A stretch of DNA of 64,000 nt from Trichomonas vaginalis G3 (taxonomy: Eukaryota > Parabasalia > Trichomonadida > Trichomonadidae): assembly GCF_026262505.1 (NCBI RefSeq), contig NC_067207.1, positions 5,278,252-5,342,251 of the forward strand, written 5' to 3'. Both the position numbers and the translations under genes were made by a program. Below, piece by piece: positions 18,649 to 27,164 of this stretch. How positions within the stretch are numbered: position 1 is the first letter of the stretch; every line of letters starts with the position of its first letter. The notes under the pieces were generated by a model that saw only the letters and a program-made list of their open reading frames with translations, had not been told where the DNA came from and did no database searches.

Positions 18649-20802
18649 TTATTTCATGCAATGTTTTATTTCTGTCCCGTCTTCAAGTATGGCCCAGTAC
18701 TTGCGTTTGGAGAGAACATGAACTTCGGAAAATACCTTATCTAGCTTAAAACAGCCCATCTTCTCACCGACTAAACCCATTTCAATGAGTTTGTTATATC
18801 CTTCTTCGTTCGTCATGAGTGCGTCAATGTTCTCATAGTAAACCTTCACTTTGGATTTGACTTCGGAGAAGAATTTGTTGTAGTTGTCAAGGACTGCCTT
18901 TGCGAACTGAGGATAAGACCAATGTTCGACAATAGGTTTTAATGTGGTTACTAAGCCATTTTGACCTTCGGTGAACTCGTACTTCAAAACAAAAGGAGAA
19001 AACCTTTCAACAAAGTTGTCGACCTTCTCATAGTGTTTACTCTTCATCGCTTGAGGTTTCTTAATGGAATATCCCCATGTCGAATTCATAAGTAATTTGA
19101 GTGTCATTGCAAGTTTGGGGTTTGAAGCTTTCCTAATATCATAGAGTTGTTGTATGACTTTTCCAACTGTATAGTTCCTTCCCGGGAACTCACCATCTTC
19201 GTTTGGAATTCCAGTCGGAATATATTGGACAAACCTCATGTACGCAGCGTTAAGGTCGACATAGTATATCTTTTCATATGAGTCGAACTGGTCGCAACCT
19301 ATGGGTCCGGTTTGTGGAAATTCAAGTGAGTCTCTTATCTTCTGAGAAACTTCTCCTGTTATCTCATAAACATCGTCGAAGCAACCTGTTTCATATAAAA
19401 CCTTCTGACCTAACTCAGATGCTCTCCAATACAATTTTACGTCAATCGGATGTCTCAATGGAAGTTTGTTTATAGCATCTTGAAGTTCTTGCAACCTCAT
19501 TGGAAGTTCTTCTGGTTCAGGTTGGTATCCGAACAATCCAACTCCTTTTGGAACACTGTACTTCTCTTGTACTATAACTTTGTCTGGAACAACTTTTGGT
19601 CTTGCTAACAACGAAAAGTTTGTTTCGTCTTTTGGTACAAAAGTTTCTGTCAGCTTGTCATCTGGAATTGGTTCCAACAAACCTTTCTCGAAAAGAATGT
19701 TAACAGCTCTGACAATGTTGCACTTGCCTTTTCCGAACAATGGGTTTGTAAGACTTTCGTTCAACATGAAGTGGTTGTGGACAATTACAATCTTCAACCA
19801 TGGTAAGTCTTTGTCAACAACATAGTCGTCATGTGAAGAACCTTTCTCAGTCGGAATGTTAACTCGGATATTGACATTTGCCAACGGTGCAACTTTTGAC
19901 AATTGACCTCTGAGCATGTACCTTGTCTTCACACATGACTCAAGATACTTCATCTTCTCATCTGTAACAAGACCAGAGTTCCTGAGACATGTAAGAATAC
20001 AAGGTTCATTGACAATTGTTTCAATTGAATTGTAAATTCCATACCTTGTCAAGTCAATGTCAGACTTATTTCTGAACGGAAAGTATCCAGCATGTTGTCT
20101 GACTGCTTGAGGGTTAGGTTGGTACCATTCGAACTTTACACTTGCAATTCCTTCAATTGCATTCAAGATGTCTGAGTCGGAGTCAAACATTTGTTCTCTC
20201 TTTGAAGTTTTGAAAGCGTCAAGAAGTTGTGCGGCTGTTGCGACATTGCCATGTGCATAGTATATATGACCGTCCAAATCTGTTATGGTTAGTCTGAGAT
20301 TGTATCCTTTCTTATTTCCGTCTTGTATGGCAGCAAGTACTCCCATGAAGCCTTCTTTGTTCTTTCCTTCATCAAAGTTTACTGTAAAGGTTCGACCTGA
20401 ACCAATCTTAGTTCTAACTTCACGGTACTTTTCATATGCATATCTTGTTCTTTCCATGGGAGCATGTGCGTCTTCACCCTTCCCTTTTTTCCTTCTCAAA
20501 GGATGCAATTGTTCGTCATGTTTCCAATAGAATCTGGCAAAGCCGTCGTGTCCCTCAACTTGAGGTTCAGAAACATTGAAAGGCATGTTCATAAGACGTT
20601 CTTCCTCTAACCTCTCGAGTCTGTTTGGATAATTGGCGCGCGCTGTTTCCAAGTCCATCTCATAGCGAAGACCAGACAATTTGTCATAGACTTTTATGGG
20701 TCTTCCCTTCCTATATTTAAACTTTTTCGAAACTTTCCAACCATATCTTTCTAACTCTGCTTTTATTCTAGCAGACCTTCTATCCATTCTATATAGAGGC
20801 AT
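18649..20802 (-). CDS. Family B DNA polymerase, protein-primed (Polinton) type, first copy, 717 aa
   Basis: ATG 20802 is chosen: it follows TTTTTATATAAAA and matches the start of the second copy; the frame continues upstream into a KilA-N remnant. Palm motifs: A is YYVDLNAAYMRF with D516; B is KLLMNSTWGYS with K569 and N573; C is YYENIDALMT with N658 and D660 where most family B enzymes have DTD. The N-terminal half lacks clear exonuclease motifs. Motif A to B spacing (57 residues) is short. Pairing with integrase, ATPase and capsid genes supports the Polinton self-synthesising polymerase. The gene is uninterrupted, and its protein is nearly identical to the second copy at 27165-29312. Confidence 0.85.
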   Translation of the reverse strand: MPLYRMDRRSARIKAELERYGWKVSKKFKYRKGRPIKVYDKLSGLRYEMDLETARANYPNRLERLEEERLMNMPFNVSEPQVEGHDGFARFYWKHDEQLHPLRRKKGKGEDAHAPMERTRYAYEKYREVRTKIGSGRTFTVNFDEGKNKEGFMGVLAAIQDGNKKGYNLRLTITDLDGHIYYAHGNVATAAQLLDAFKTSKREQMFDSDSDILNAIEGIASVKFEWYQPNPQAVRQHAGYFPFRNKSDIDLTRYGIYNSIETIVNEPCILTCLRNSGLVTDEKMKYLESCVKTRYMLRGQLSKVAPLANVNIRVNIPTEKGSSHDDYVVDKDLPWLKIVIVHNHFMLNESLTNPLFGKGKCNIVRAVNILFEKGLLEPIPDDKLTETFVPKDETNFSLLARPKVVPDKVIVQEKYSVPKGVGLFGYQPEPEELPMRLQELQDAINKLPLRHPIDVKLYWRASELGQKVLYETGCFDDVYEITGEVSQKIRDSLEFPQTGPIGCDQFDSYEKIYYVDLNAAYMRFVQYIPTGIPNEDGEFPGRNYTVGKVIQQLYDIRKASNPKLAMTLKLLMNSTWGYSIKKPQAMKSKHYEKVDNFVERFSPFVLKYEFTEGQNGLVTTLKPIVEHWSYPQFAKAVLDNYNKFFSEVKSKVKVYYENIDALMTNEEGYNKLIEMGLVGEKMGCFKLDKVFSEVHVLSKRKYWAILEDGTEIKHCMK

Positions 20803-20860
20803 TTTTATATAAAAATAAAAATATACTGTTTTAAAATGGTATGCCATTTCATATTTCTCA

Positions 20861-20910
20861 TCTAATTTCTCATGAACTTTCATCGTCTAATTTCTCATGA
20901 ACTTTCATCG
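20861..20910. repeat. 25-bp tandem duplication derived from a KilA-N gene end
   Basis: TCTAATTTCTCATGAACTTTCATCG occurs twice in a row (20861 and 20886). On the minus strand it encodes KVHEKLD, the peptide found near the end of the KilA-N frame at 25335. It marks the junction between the first polymerase gene and the wrecked middle region. Confidence 0.8.
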
Positions 20911-20924
20911 AGAGAGATAAGAAG

Positions 20925-21462
20925 ACAAAGAGTTTTGAAGTATAATGCCTATAAATAGAGTATATTAAATTCTAAGTTTAAAGACCAATGAGAAAAATGC
21001 AGAGAGATATTTAGAGGAAGAAAACACTTCAGGAAAACAAACGACAAAGAGATAGAATACATTTCGAGTAGAAAATTCGATGCTTACGGATTGGAAAACA
21101 TACCCGTCATAGATGCTCTTCTCTTACTAGATGACCTTTGCTTCGCATCCGTTTGTTAACAGGAACAGAGAACCAAGACATGTGTCGAATTCTTAAAGCT
21201 CAGACACTTTAACATCTCAGTTGTCATTTGTGTACAGACAGCAAAAGAGTTTAAGTAAAGATGTTAAAAGAATACTGACTGACATAACTTTTCCCTGAAT
21301 TGTCCGAAGACGATTTCATGGAAACTTATGAAAGAGTCCATGGCAGGTAAGTTTGACAGACCATGAACTATGGAGAAGTATAAAGTCATACAAGACCCTC
21401 ATACTTCTTTCAGAATTCATATCTACGCAAACAAAGTTCAAATTGTAAAAAGTCAATAAAAA
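20925..21462 (+). pseudogene. Decayed second copy of the packaging ATPase, C-terminal half
   Basis: The DNA parallels 13130-13654 (AGTTTTGAAGTA at the start, GTAAAAAGTCAA at the end) but has many indels, for example near 20960, 21000, 21075, 21150 and 21290. The Walker B strand is still recognisable as DNA (CTTACTAGATGACC). The N-terminal half with Walker A is missing. It shows that a second element, or a duplication, contributed to this region. Confidence 0.85.
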
Positions 21463-21478
21463 ATAAATGGTTCATTTA

Positions 21479-22283
21479 CTCTGCTTGTTTGAAGTTGTCA
21501 AAATACTCTGTTATTTTTTCTTTCAGTAGCGGTAAGTCTTCTTTGAAGTAATATTGTACAACCTTTCATATCATAGTGTTTTGAGGTAACGTATCTTGAA
21601 CTATTTGTTTCACATCTTCATTTGGGGTCATTGAATCGGTAAGTTTTCGCGATAGAACCAATTTCTGTCAGATTTGTAAATCTTAGCAAGGTCGTAAAAA
21701 GCTTTTGTTGTTCTTTACTAAATGCAACATAACCATATCTTTAATCTTCTTCATTTCCATCTCTTCAGTATAAATCATATACTTATAGTTCTTTTTCCTT
21801 CCCTTGTTGGTACCGAACGTGTATTCTTTTCTGAATTGCTTTGTCTTTTGCTTCAAGCTTGTTTTCCATCTCTTCACGTTCTTGGTCTATGAATTTCATC
21901 TAACTATCAATGAAAATATAAACAAAGCGTAACGAAGGTGAAAGCCCACATTGCAAACAGCATTTACAAGAAGTCTATGAACATAATATCCTCTAAAACC
22001 AGGAGCCAAATTCTTGCGATTTCGTACGGAATCTCTACCCTCGGTTTTCCGAGTAGCAAACATATGAGGAAATCTTCTAAAAGTTCTTTTTCTGTTGGTT
22101 TTCAAACCAATGATATGCTTCTTGTAGAACGAAGAGCGTTTCAAAATACTTTGCCATTTGTACATATCGTCTTTGACTGAACGAATGAGAACGGAGTTTG
22201 TTTGTTAAACTGTATGTACTCATATTCTTCATTATCAGCTTCATGGACTATAACTGTTGTTGTGTTCTCTGTTGTTAGACATA
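21479..22283 (-). pseudogene. Decayed KilA-N protein gene
   Basis: Start near ATG 22283, behind the KilA-N promoter block. The frame shifts within the first 15 codons and again near 22165. The stretch at 21930-22010 (GYYVHRLLVNAV, RYALFIFSLI) is the conserved end of a KilA-N domain. Further on, 21690-21897 has Lys/Glu coiled-coil coding in two frames, like the C-terminal extension of viral KilA-N proteins. Several more frame changes follow to 21479. It is in the same place relative to the ATPase relic as the 14092 gene is to the intact ATPase. Confidence 0.65.
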
Positions 22284-22401
22284 TCTGTCTTTACATACAA
22301 AATAAAAAAAATAAATAAAAATAAAACTAACTTTATTTTTTTAAGTTTTGGTCATCTTTCACGTATGACAAATATACTATATTTTACTTAAAAATATGCA
22401 A

Positions 22402-22476
22402 GCGGTCATAGCTCAGTGGTAATGGGCTACCTCGTTAAAGGCGTCGAAGACCTCGGTTCAAATCCCGATTCGCGCA
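22402..22476 (+). tRNA. tRNA-like sequence with A and B boxes, anticodon uncertain, probably imperfect
   Basis: TAGCTCAGTGG (22409-22419) matches the A box and GGTTCAAATCC (22455-22465) the B box of eukaryotic tRNA genes. A T6 run (22479-22484) follows, as for RNA polymerase III termination. The D stem can form (GCTC/GGGC). The T stem needs one more G than is present, the acceptor arms pair only partly, and the anticodon arm does not fold well, so I cannot name the amino acid. Either a decayed tRNA or single-base consensus errors. It lies inside the Maverick. Confidence 0.55.
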
Positions 22477-22580
22477 GGTTTTTTCCTTTTATGCAGTGAA
22501 ATTTCATGTACATAGGTTACTTTGTGTTAGACCCTAGTGAAGAAAAATAGAACATATAAGTTTACATTTGTAAAGTTGGA

Positions 22581-22957
22581 CGATAAAAATCTCTGCTCCT
22601 AGCAGTACTGCTACTGTCAGTAAAAGTAACTGCTACTGTCAGTAAAAAGTACTGCTACTGTCAGAAAAAGTACTGCTACTGTCAGTAAAAGTACCTGCTA
22701 CTGTCAGTAAAAAGTCTGCTAATGTCAGTAAAAAAAAATTTGAGAGGGTTTTCGACGATAAAGTACTGCTACTGTCAGTAAAAGTACTGCTACTGTCAGT
22801 AAAAGTACTGCTACTGTCAGTAAAAGTACTGCTACTGTCAGAAAAAGTACTGCTTACTGTCAGTAAAAGTACTGCTACTGTCATAAAATACTGCTACGTC
22901 AGAAAAAAGTACTGCTACTGTCAGTAGCAGTACTGCTAGGAGCAGAGATTTTTATCG
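22581..22957. repeat. GTACTGCTACTGTCAGTAAAA minisatellite with inverted ends
   Basis: About 17 imperfect copies of a 19-21 bp unit lie between two inverted arms: CGATAAAAATCTCTGCTCCT at 22581 and its complement ending at 22957. One spacer near 22735-22760 breaks the array. The right arm then runs into a copy of the Pro/Gln-rich gene start. It is not a CRISPR array: repeats are contiguous with no spacers. Confidence 0.88.
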
Positions 22958-23180
22958 TTGTGGTCCGACGGTTAAGCCACAGACGAATGTCGACGTCCCA
23001 CCAACCGAGTCCAATCTCAAACCAGAGGAACCTAAAAGCACCAGCCCCTGCACCTCAGTCCAGCAATTCCAATCTCAATCCAAATTACTACCAATTCCAA
23101 TACAAAATCGAAGAAGGTCTGAAACCGCTTACGCAAAGAGTATGCTACAGCTCCAATGAGAGAAAGTTGTTGCTAAATTC
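22958..23180 (+). pseudogene. Fragment of the Pro/Gln-rich gene, shuffled and frameshifted
   Basis: Starting at ATG 22987, DNA matches the beginning of the 15531-16127 gene with one base missing near the start; pieces of its repeat region (CCAAATTACTACCAATTCC) and helical region follow with the middle deleted. The preceding GTCCGACGGTTAAGCCACA is also shared. Confidence 0.7.
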
Positions 23181-23184
23181 AGTA

Positions 23185-23880
23185 AAAATAATGTTTTAGG
23201 GTAAGATGGGTAGATATAACCTGATATCTACCCTCTTTTCTACCCTCTTGAATTTTCATGATTTCATCGTAAATGTTTTGTCAAGACTTCTTCGTATATG
23301 TTTTGTCATGATTTCATCGTATATGTTTTGTCACCTCTTGAATTTTCAAGACTTCTTCGTATATGTTTTGTCAAAACTTCTTCTTCGTAATGAGCGTAAA
23401 TGACCAAAAAATAATGTTTAGGGTAGATGGGTAGATATAACCTGATATCTACCCTCTTTTCTACCCTCTTGAATTTTCATGATTTCATCGTAAATGTTTT
23501 GTCAAGACTTCTTCGTACATGTTTTGTCAAGACTTCTTCGTATATGTTTTGTCAAGACTTCTTCGTATATGTTTTGTCAAAACTTCTTCTTCGTAATGAG
23601 CGTAAATGACCAAAAAATATATTTTAGGGTAGATGGGTAGATATAACCTGTTTTCTAACCTCTTTTCTACCCTCTTGAATTTTCATGAATTTTCATGATT
23701 TCTTCGTAAATGTTTTGTCACCTCTTGAATTTTCATGATTTCTTCGTATATGTTTTGTCAAGACTTCTTCTATATGTTTTGTCCAAAACTTCTTCTTCGT
23801 AATGAGCGTAAATGACACAAAAAATATATTTTAGGTAGAAGGTATATCTACCCCCTTTTCTACCCTTTTTCTACCCAGTT
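23185..23880. repeat. Tandem repeat, unit about 205-220 bp, 3-4 copies
   Basis: Units start with TTTAGGGTAGATGGGTAGATATAACCTG near 23195, 23415, 23625 and 23832. Each holds hairpin-forming TACCCTC/GAGGGTA-type words and several copies of CAAGACTTCTTCGTATATG. The same words occur next to the right terminal repeat (35270-35402), so the array looks like former element-end sequence. The open frames within it are repeat-derived. Confidence 0.85.
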
Positions 23881-23883
23881 TTT

Positions 23884-24795
23884 TTATAAGCGTTTACATG
23901 GTAAACATTGTGAATTCGTGAAAATTCTAAACAATTTCGTAGCTTCTATTTCTTCTGTCAGTACATCGAATGTTTTAACAATGCCGAAAGTTTCTTTATA
24001 CTTCTTCTTGACGTCAGATAGAAGGAAATCTTCTGCTGTTGGATAGTTTTGTTCAGAAATGTCAACATGTCCATATTTATCTTCTGCTGGTTTCTCTACT
24101 TCTTTCTTTAAGTCAGCATAGTCGTTTCTCATACGTTCTATCTCTTTGACGAGTAGTTATATTTCCTCATTGCTGCTTTACATTTAGAACATTGTGGTTC
24201 ATTTTGCGTTATATTTCTGAAACCTTACCTGCTAGTATGACTAAGGCGTCAATTGCTCTCTTTAACTCAAAAGTTGCGGTTTTATCTGTTCATTCCATAT
24301 TCTTACCTCTTCTATCTTATCTCTTATCTGCCATACACATTTTGCAACTAACGAAACAAAGTTATCGTAGTCTAATTCTTCAGATTTGTATATGTCAGAG
24401 ATGTTCTTATATACCATATCGCAATCTTTGTCCATGACTTTGTGGTTGCAATGAAATCCAAGAAACTCATAGTTAACACTTTCGTATGAACTTCTTTATT
24501 TCTACTGAGTCAGTCAGTCTGACTTCTATTTCATCGAATTCTGGAATAGTGAGTTTTTGTTGTTTGTATTTCAGGTAGTTTAGGCAAATGGTCTATAATA
24601 TATCTTGCATTTCATAAAGATACTGTTCATTTGTTTCATCTTTTGCACTACAGTCTAAATCTCCTTGGAGAAGTTCCTGCTTTATCTTCTGGATTTCTGT
24701 TTCGAAAGTATATGAAGAAGGAATGAAGCTTTTCATCTCTACTAACATTGAAGTTGGGTTCATACTAACGAGTTTGGTGCTGTTGTTGCTAACAT
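23884..24795 (-). pseudogene. Decayed Maverick protein of unknown family, about 300 codons
   Basis: From ATG 24795, preceded by TTTTATTTTTATTGTAAGAACA, same-strand coding in several frames covers the whole interval: helical Glu/Lys-rich segments, a Cys pair (CSKC) near 24190, and a last intact piece of 82 codons (23884-24132). At least four frame changes. The upstream block is shared with the KilA-N gene at 25754, so it probably belongs to the same expression class. No family recognised. Confidence 0.5.
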
Positions 24796-24859
24796 GTTCT
24801 TACAATAAAAATAAAAAAAATTTTTTAAAAAAAAACTAACTTTTATTTTTATGTTTTTT

Positions 24860-25078
24860 ATGAAAGTGTCAAAATTCAAGAGTTTTGTGTGTTTTCTACG
24901 ATGGTAGAAAAAGAGGGTAGAAAACGGGGAATATACCCTTCTACCCTAAAAATATTTTTTATTGAATTCAGCAACAAAATTCAAGAGTTTTGTGTGTTTT
25001 CTACGAGGGTAGAAAAGAGGGTAGAAACGGGGTAGAGTATACCCTTCTACCCTAAAATATATTTTTGTCGAAAAAAAA
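24860..25078. repeat. Two copies of a hairpin repeat (GGGTAGAAAA...TTCTACCC)
   Basis: CAAGAGTTTTGTGTGTTTTC followed by GAGGGTAGAAAACGGGG and CCCTTCTACCCTAAAA occurs at 24879 and 24975. The GGGTAG/CTACCC words pair to a hairpin followed by an AT-rich tail. The same cassette is found at 26195-26265 and, modified, at 35300-35362. Confidence 0.75.
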
Positions 25079-25082
25079 ATGG

Positions 25083-25754
25083 TTCATTTACTCACAATAT
25101 TTTTGTAACAAAACGACCCCAAACTTTTAACTTCTTTTCTGCAGCTTCTAATGTTATCTTAGCGAGTTCATATTCTCTAAATTCTCTCTTTAAATCTTCT
25201 TGTTCCCATTGGTCTAGTTCGTATGGAGAATCTCTATAACCAGAACATATCTCACACGTTCATGTTCTATTTGTTTTTCATGCATTTTTCTAACTTCTTC
25301 TTCAAACAAAGGTTTTGCATTCTCTACTGTATCTTCAAGTTTCTTCTTCATCTAACTTCTCATGAACTTTCTTGTCTATGGAGTCCATAATTTTTCCAAC
25401 TGCTATACAATATTTTGGAGAAGCCCACATTGCAATATAGTTTACGAGTCTTGGGTCTACATACGTTCCTCTAACCTGTTTGATTTCATCGGGAATTCCT
25501 GCATGAACTGTGTATAAAAAGCAACCCGCGGAATTCCGCGGGTTGGTATATTCTTCACAAAATGCCTTAAAATACTCTTCCCAGGACTTATTTTCCAACA
25601 ACCTTCTAAAGTCTTTCCCAAACTGCTGACATATCTTTGTTGCATTTATATAACCATCCTTGTCTCTACGTAAGACTTCAATACCGTTGTAAGTGCCTTT
25701 TGTGAATGTTTCGCCATTAGATTTGTTCGTGAACGTTTTTGCTTCGACTGACAT
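25083..25754 (-). pseudogene. KilA-N domain protein with coiled-coil tail, one or more frameshifts
   Basis: The first 139 codons (25335-25754) are open and carry a clear KilA-N domain: DGYINATKICQQFGKDFRRL at about residue 32, then VRGTYVDPRLVNYIAMWASP near 95-115 and CIAVGKIMDS. After KKVHEKLDEEE the frame closes, and coding for a charged coiled coil continues in other frames to about 25090 (LKREFREYELAKITLEAAEK). KilA-N proteins are DNA-binding proteins of large DNA viruses and phages. The coding DNA contains a perfect 22-bp palindrome near 25526. Confidence 0.72.
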
Positions 25755-25792
25755 TTCTGTTCTTACAATAAAAATAAAAAATATTTTTTGGT

Positions 25793-26022
25793 GGGACGTC
25801 GGACATTCGTTTGTGGCTTAACCGTCGGACCACAACGATAAAAATCTCGACAAAACATATACGATGAAGTCTCAACAAAACATTTACGATGAAGTCTTAA
25901 CAAAAAATATACGATGAAATCTATTTCCTGTGTTGTTGTCAAAATGTCATGTTGTCACACTTTTTCAAAAAGATGTTAGTTGACCGAGTGACCTGGTCGC
26001 CTAAAATATATTTTTTTCTATC
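25793..26022. repeat. Truncated start of the Pro/Gln-rich gene and end-type repeats
   Basis: GGTGGGACGTCGGACATTCG is the first six codons (minus strand) plus leader of the 15531-16127 gene, cut immediately behind the KilA-N promoter. It is followed by GTCGGACCACAACGATAAAAATC, shared with the minisatellite arm at 22957, and by three ACGATGAAGTC..ACAAAACAT words. No gene seen. Confidence 0.65.
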
Positions 26023-26265
26023 TTAAGGAAATTCATGAAAATTCACCTGTTGAATTTTGTATAAAAAGCAACCCGCTGTTTTCCGCGGGTTGGTATATTC
26101 TTCACAAAATGCTTGTTTTGAGGTCGAGCCACTTTTGGCTCCACCTCTTTTTTCAACCAAAAACTCATTTTTGTCGAATTCAGCACAAAATTCATGAAAA
26201 TTCAAGAGGGTAGAAAAGAGGGTAGAAAACGGGGTAGATATACCCTTCTACCCTAAAATATATTT
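26023..26265. repeat. KilA-N gene fragment plus hairpin repeat
   Basis: Minus-strand 26040-26120 repeats a piece of the 25335-25754 gene (FCEEYTNPR, AGCFLY), including the AACCCGC...GCGGGTT palindrome arms. It is followed by the GAGGGTAGAAAA..CTACCCTAAAATATATTTTT hairpin cassette (26195-26265) directly behind the next gene. Confidence 0.7.
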
Positions 26266-26266
26266 T

Positions 26267-27127
26267 TCAATACTTTTTCAGCACTTTTCCGTAGTTGTAT
26301 ATGAAAGACAATTCGAGATAAAAGTCATAGTACAATGGAATTATATGCTGCACACCGTTTGTAGTGAACCAAACTTGAAAGTCAGAGAAACTGTTACTAG
26401 GTGGTTCGTAGAATTTAGAAGCAAAGTCATAAAAGTCCTTACCAATACACAGAAAACTGTTGTTGCTTGAACTGAAACTTGCATGACACATGACATTTTG
26501 AGGGTCAAACACGTTTCTATAAACTGTCAAATCTGCTGGTGGACGTATAAATTTAAACGGACCGTCAGGTGGCAATGGTTCGTTCTGGTTTAGTAACCGA
26601 AGAAATTGTGCCCAAGAACGTTTGTCTACTTCCCAAAATAAAAACTGTGTACTTCTTGGAGGGTTAATTTCAATCCTTTGAAATGAAACGGTGGAATTCA
26701 TCTTGTTGTATTCTAGTTTCAGATAGTATGTTCCATTTAGTAAAGACTCATATTTTTCTTGCAATTCCCAGTAGTATTTGTTCATTTGAGTTTGAAAGTC
26801 ATTTAGAGTTTTCTCAAGACTTTCGTCTGAACGAATTGTAAAGATTCTCATTTCGTCAAATTTGTCTATTAGACCATCAGAACCTTCATATTGCCCATGA
26901 AAATATACTGCGAACATAAAAGCGTTAGTTCTATTTGAAAACAAAACTCTTCTAAATCCTATTGCCTTTGCATCTGAAGGACTTTGAAGCCAACGAATTG
27001 GATAATCAAACCTGTAAGCTCCGGATGAAATTTCTTCATCTGAAATATTTCTACCGGCATTTGTGAAGATATAGTCTAACGGTTTTGTATCTGCTACTTT
27101 TGTTCTTTGTTTTTCAACCTGAAACAT
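26267..27127 (-). CDS. Maverick protein, paralogue A of the 51060 gene, 286 aa
   Basis: Intact frame; ATG 27127 is preceded by TTTTTACATATATTAA. It is collinear with the plus-strand gene at 51060-51907: shared blocks are TKPLD..FTN, YRFDYP.RWL, AIGFRR, a middle helix, HASFS, then FSDFQVWFTT and IIPLYY.FYLELSFIYNY. It is strand-rich with a coiled segment around residues 95-130. Function unknown; two diverged copies in one element, and a strand-rich fold, fit a structural or host-recognition protein. It lies directly downstream of the second polymerase gene and is read in the same direction. Confidence 0.7.
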   Translation of the reverse strand: MFQVEKQRTKVADTKPLDYIFTNAGRNISDEEISSGAYRFDYPIRWLQSPSDAKAIGFRRVLFSNRTNAFMFAVYFHGQYEGSDGLIDKFDEMRIFTIRSDESLEKTLNDFQTQMNKYYWELQEKYESLLNGTYYLKLEYNKMNSTVSFQRIEINPPRSTQFLFWEVDKRSWAQFLRLLNQNEPLPPDGPFKFIRPPADLTVYRNVFDPQNVMCHASFSSSNNSFLCIGKDFYDFASKFYEPPSNSFSDFQVWFTTNGVQHIIPLYYDFYLELSFIYNYGKVLKKY

Positions 27128-27164
27128 TTAATATATGTAAAAATATACTATTTTAAAAACGTTT

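Noticed and set aside
22581-22957. CRISPR array
   Set aside because: The 19-21-bp units are contiguous without unique spacers, arms are inverted, no cas genes are present and the context is eukaryotic.
23206-23609. Two small proteins with near-identical sequence
   Set aside because: They are translations of the 205-220-bp tandem repeat without start signal or coding bias.
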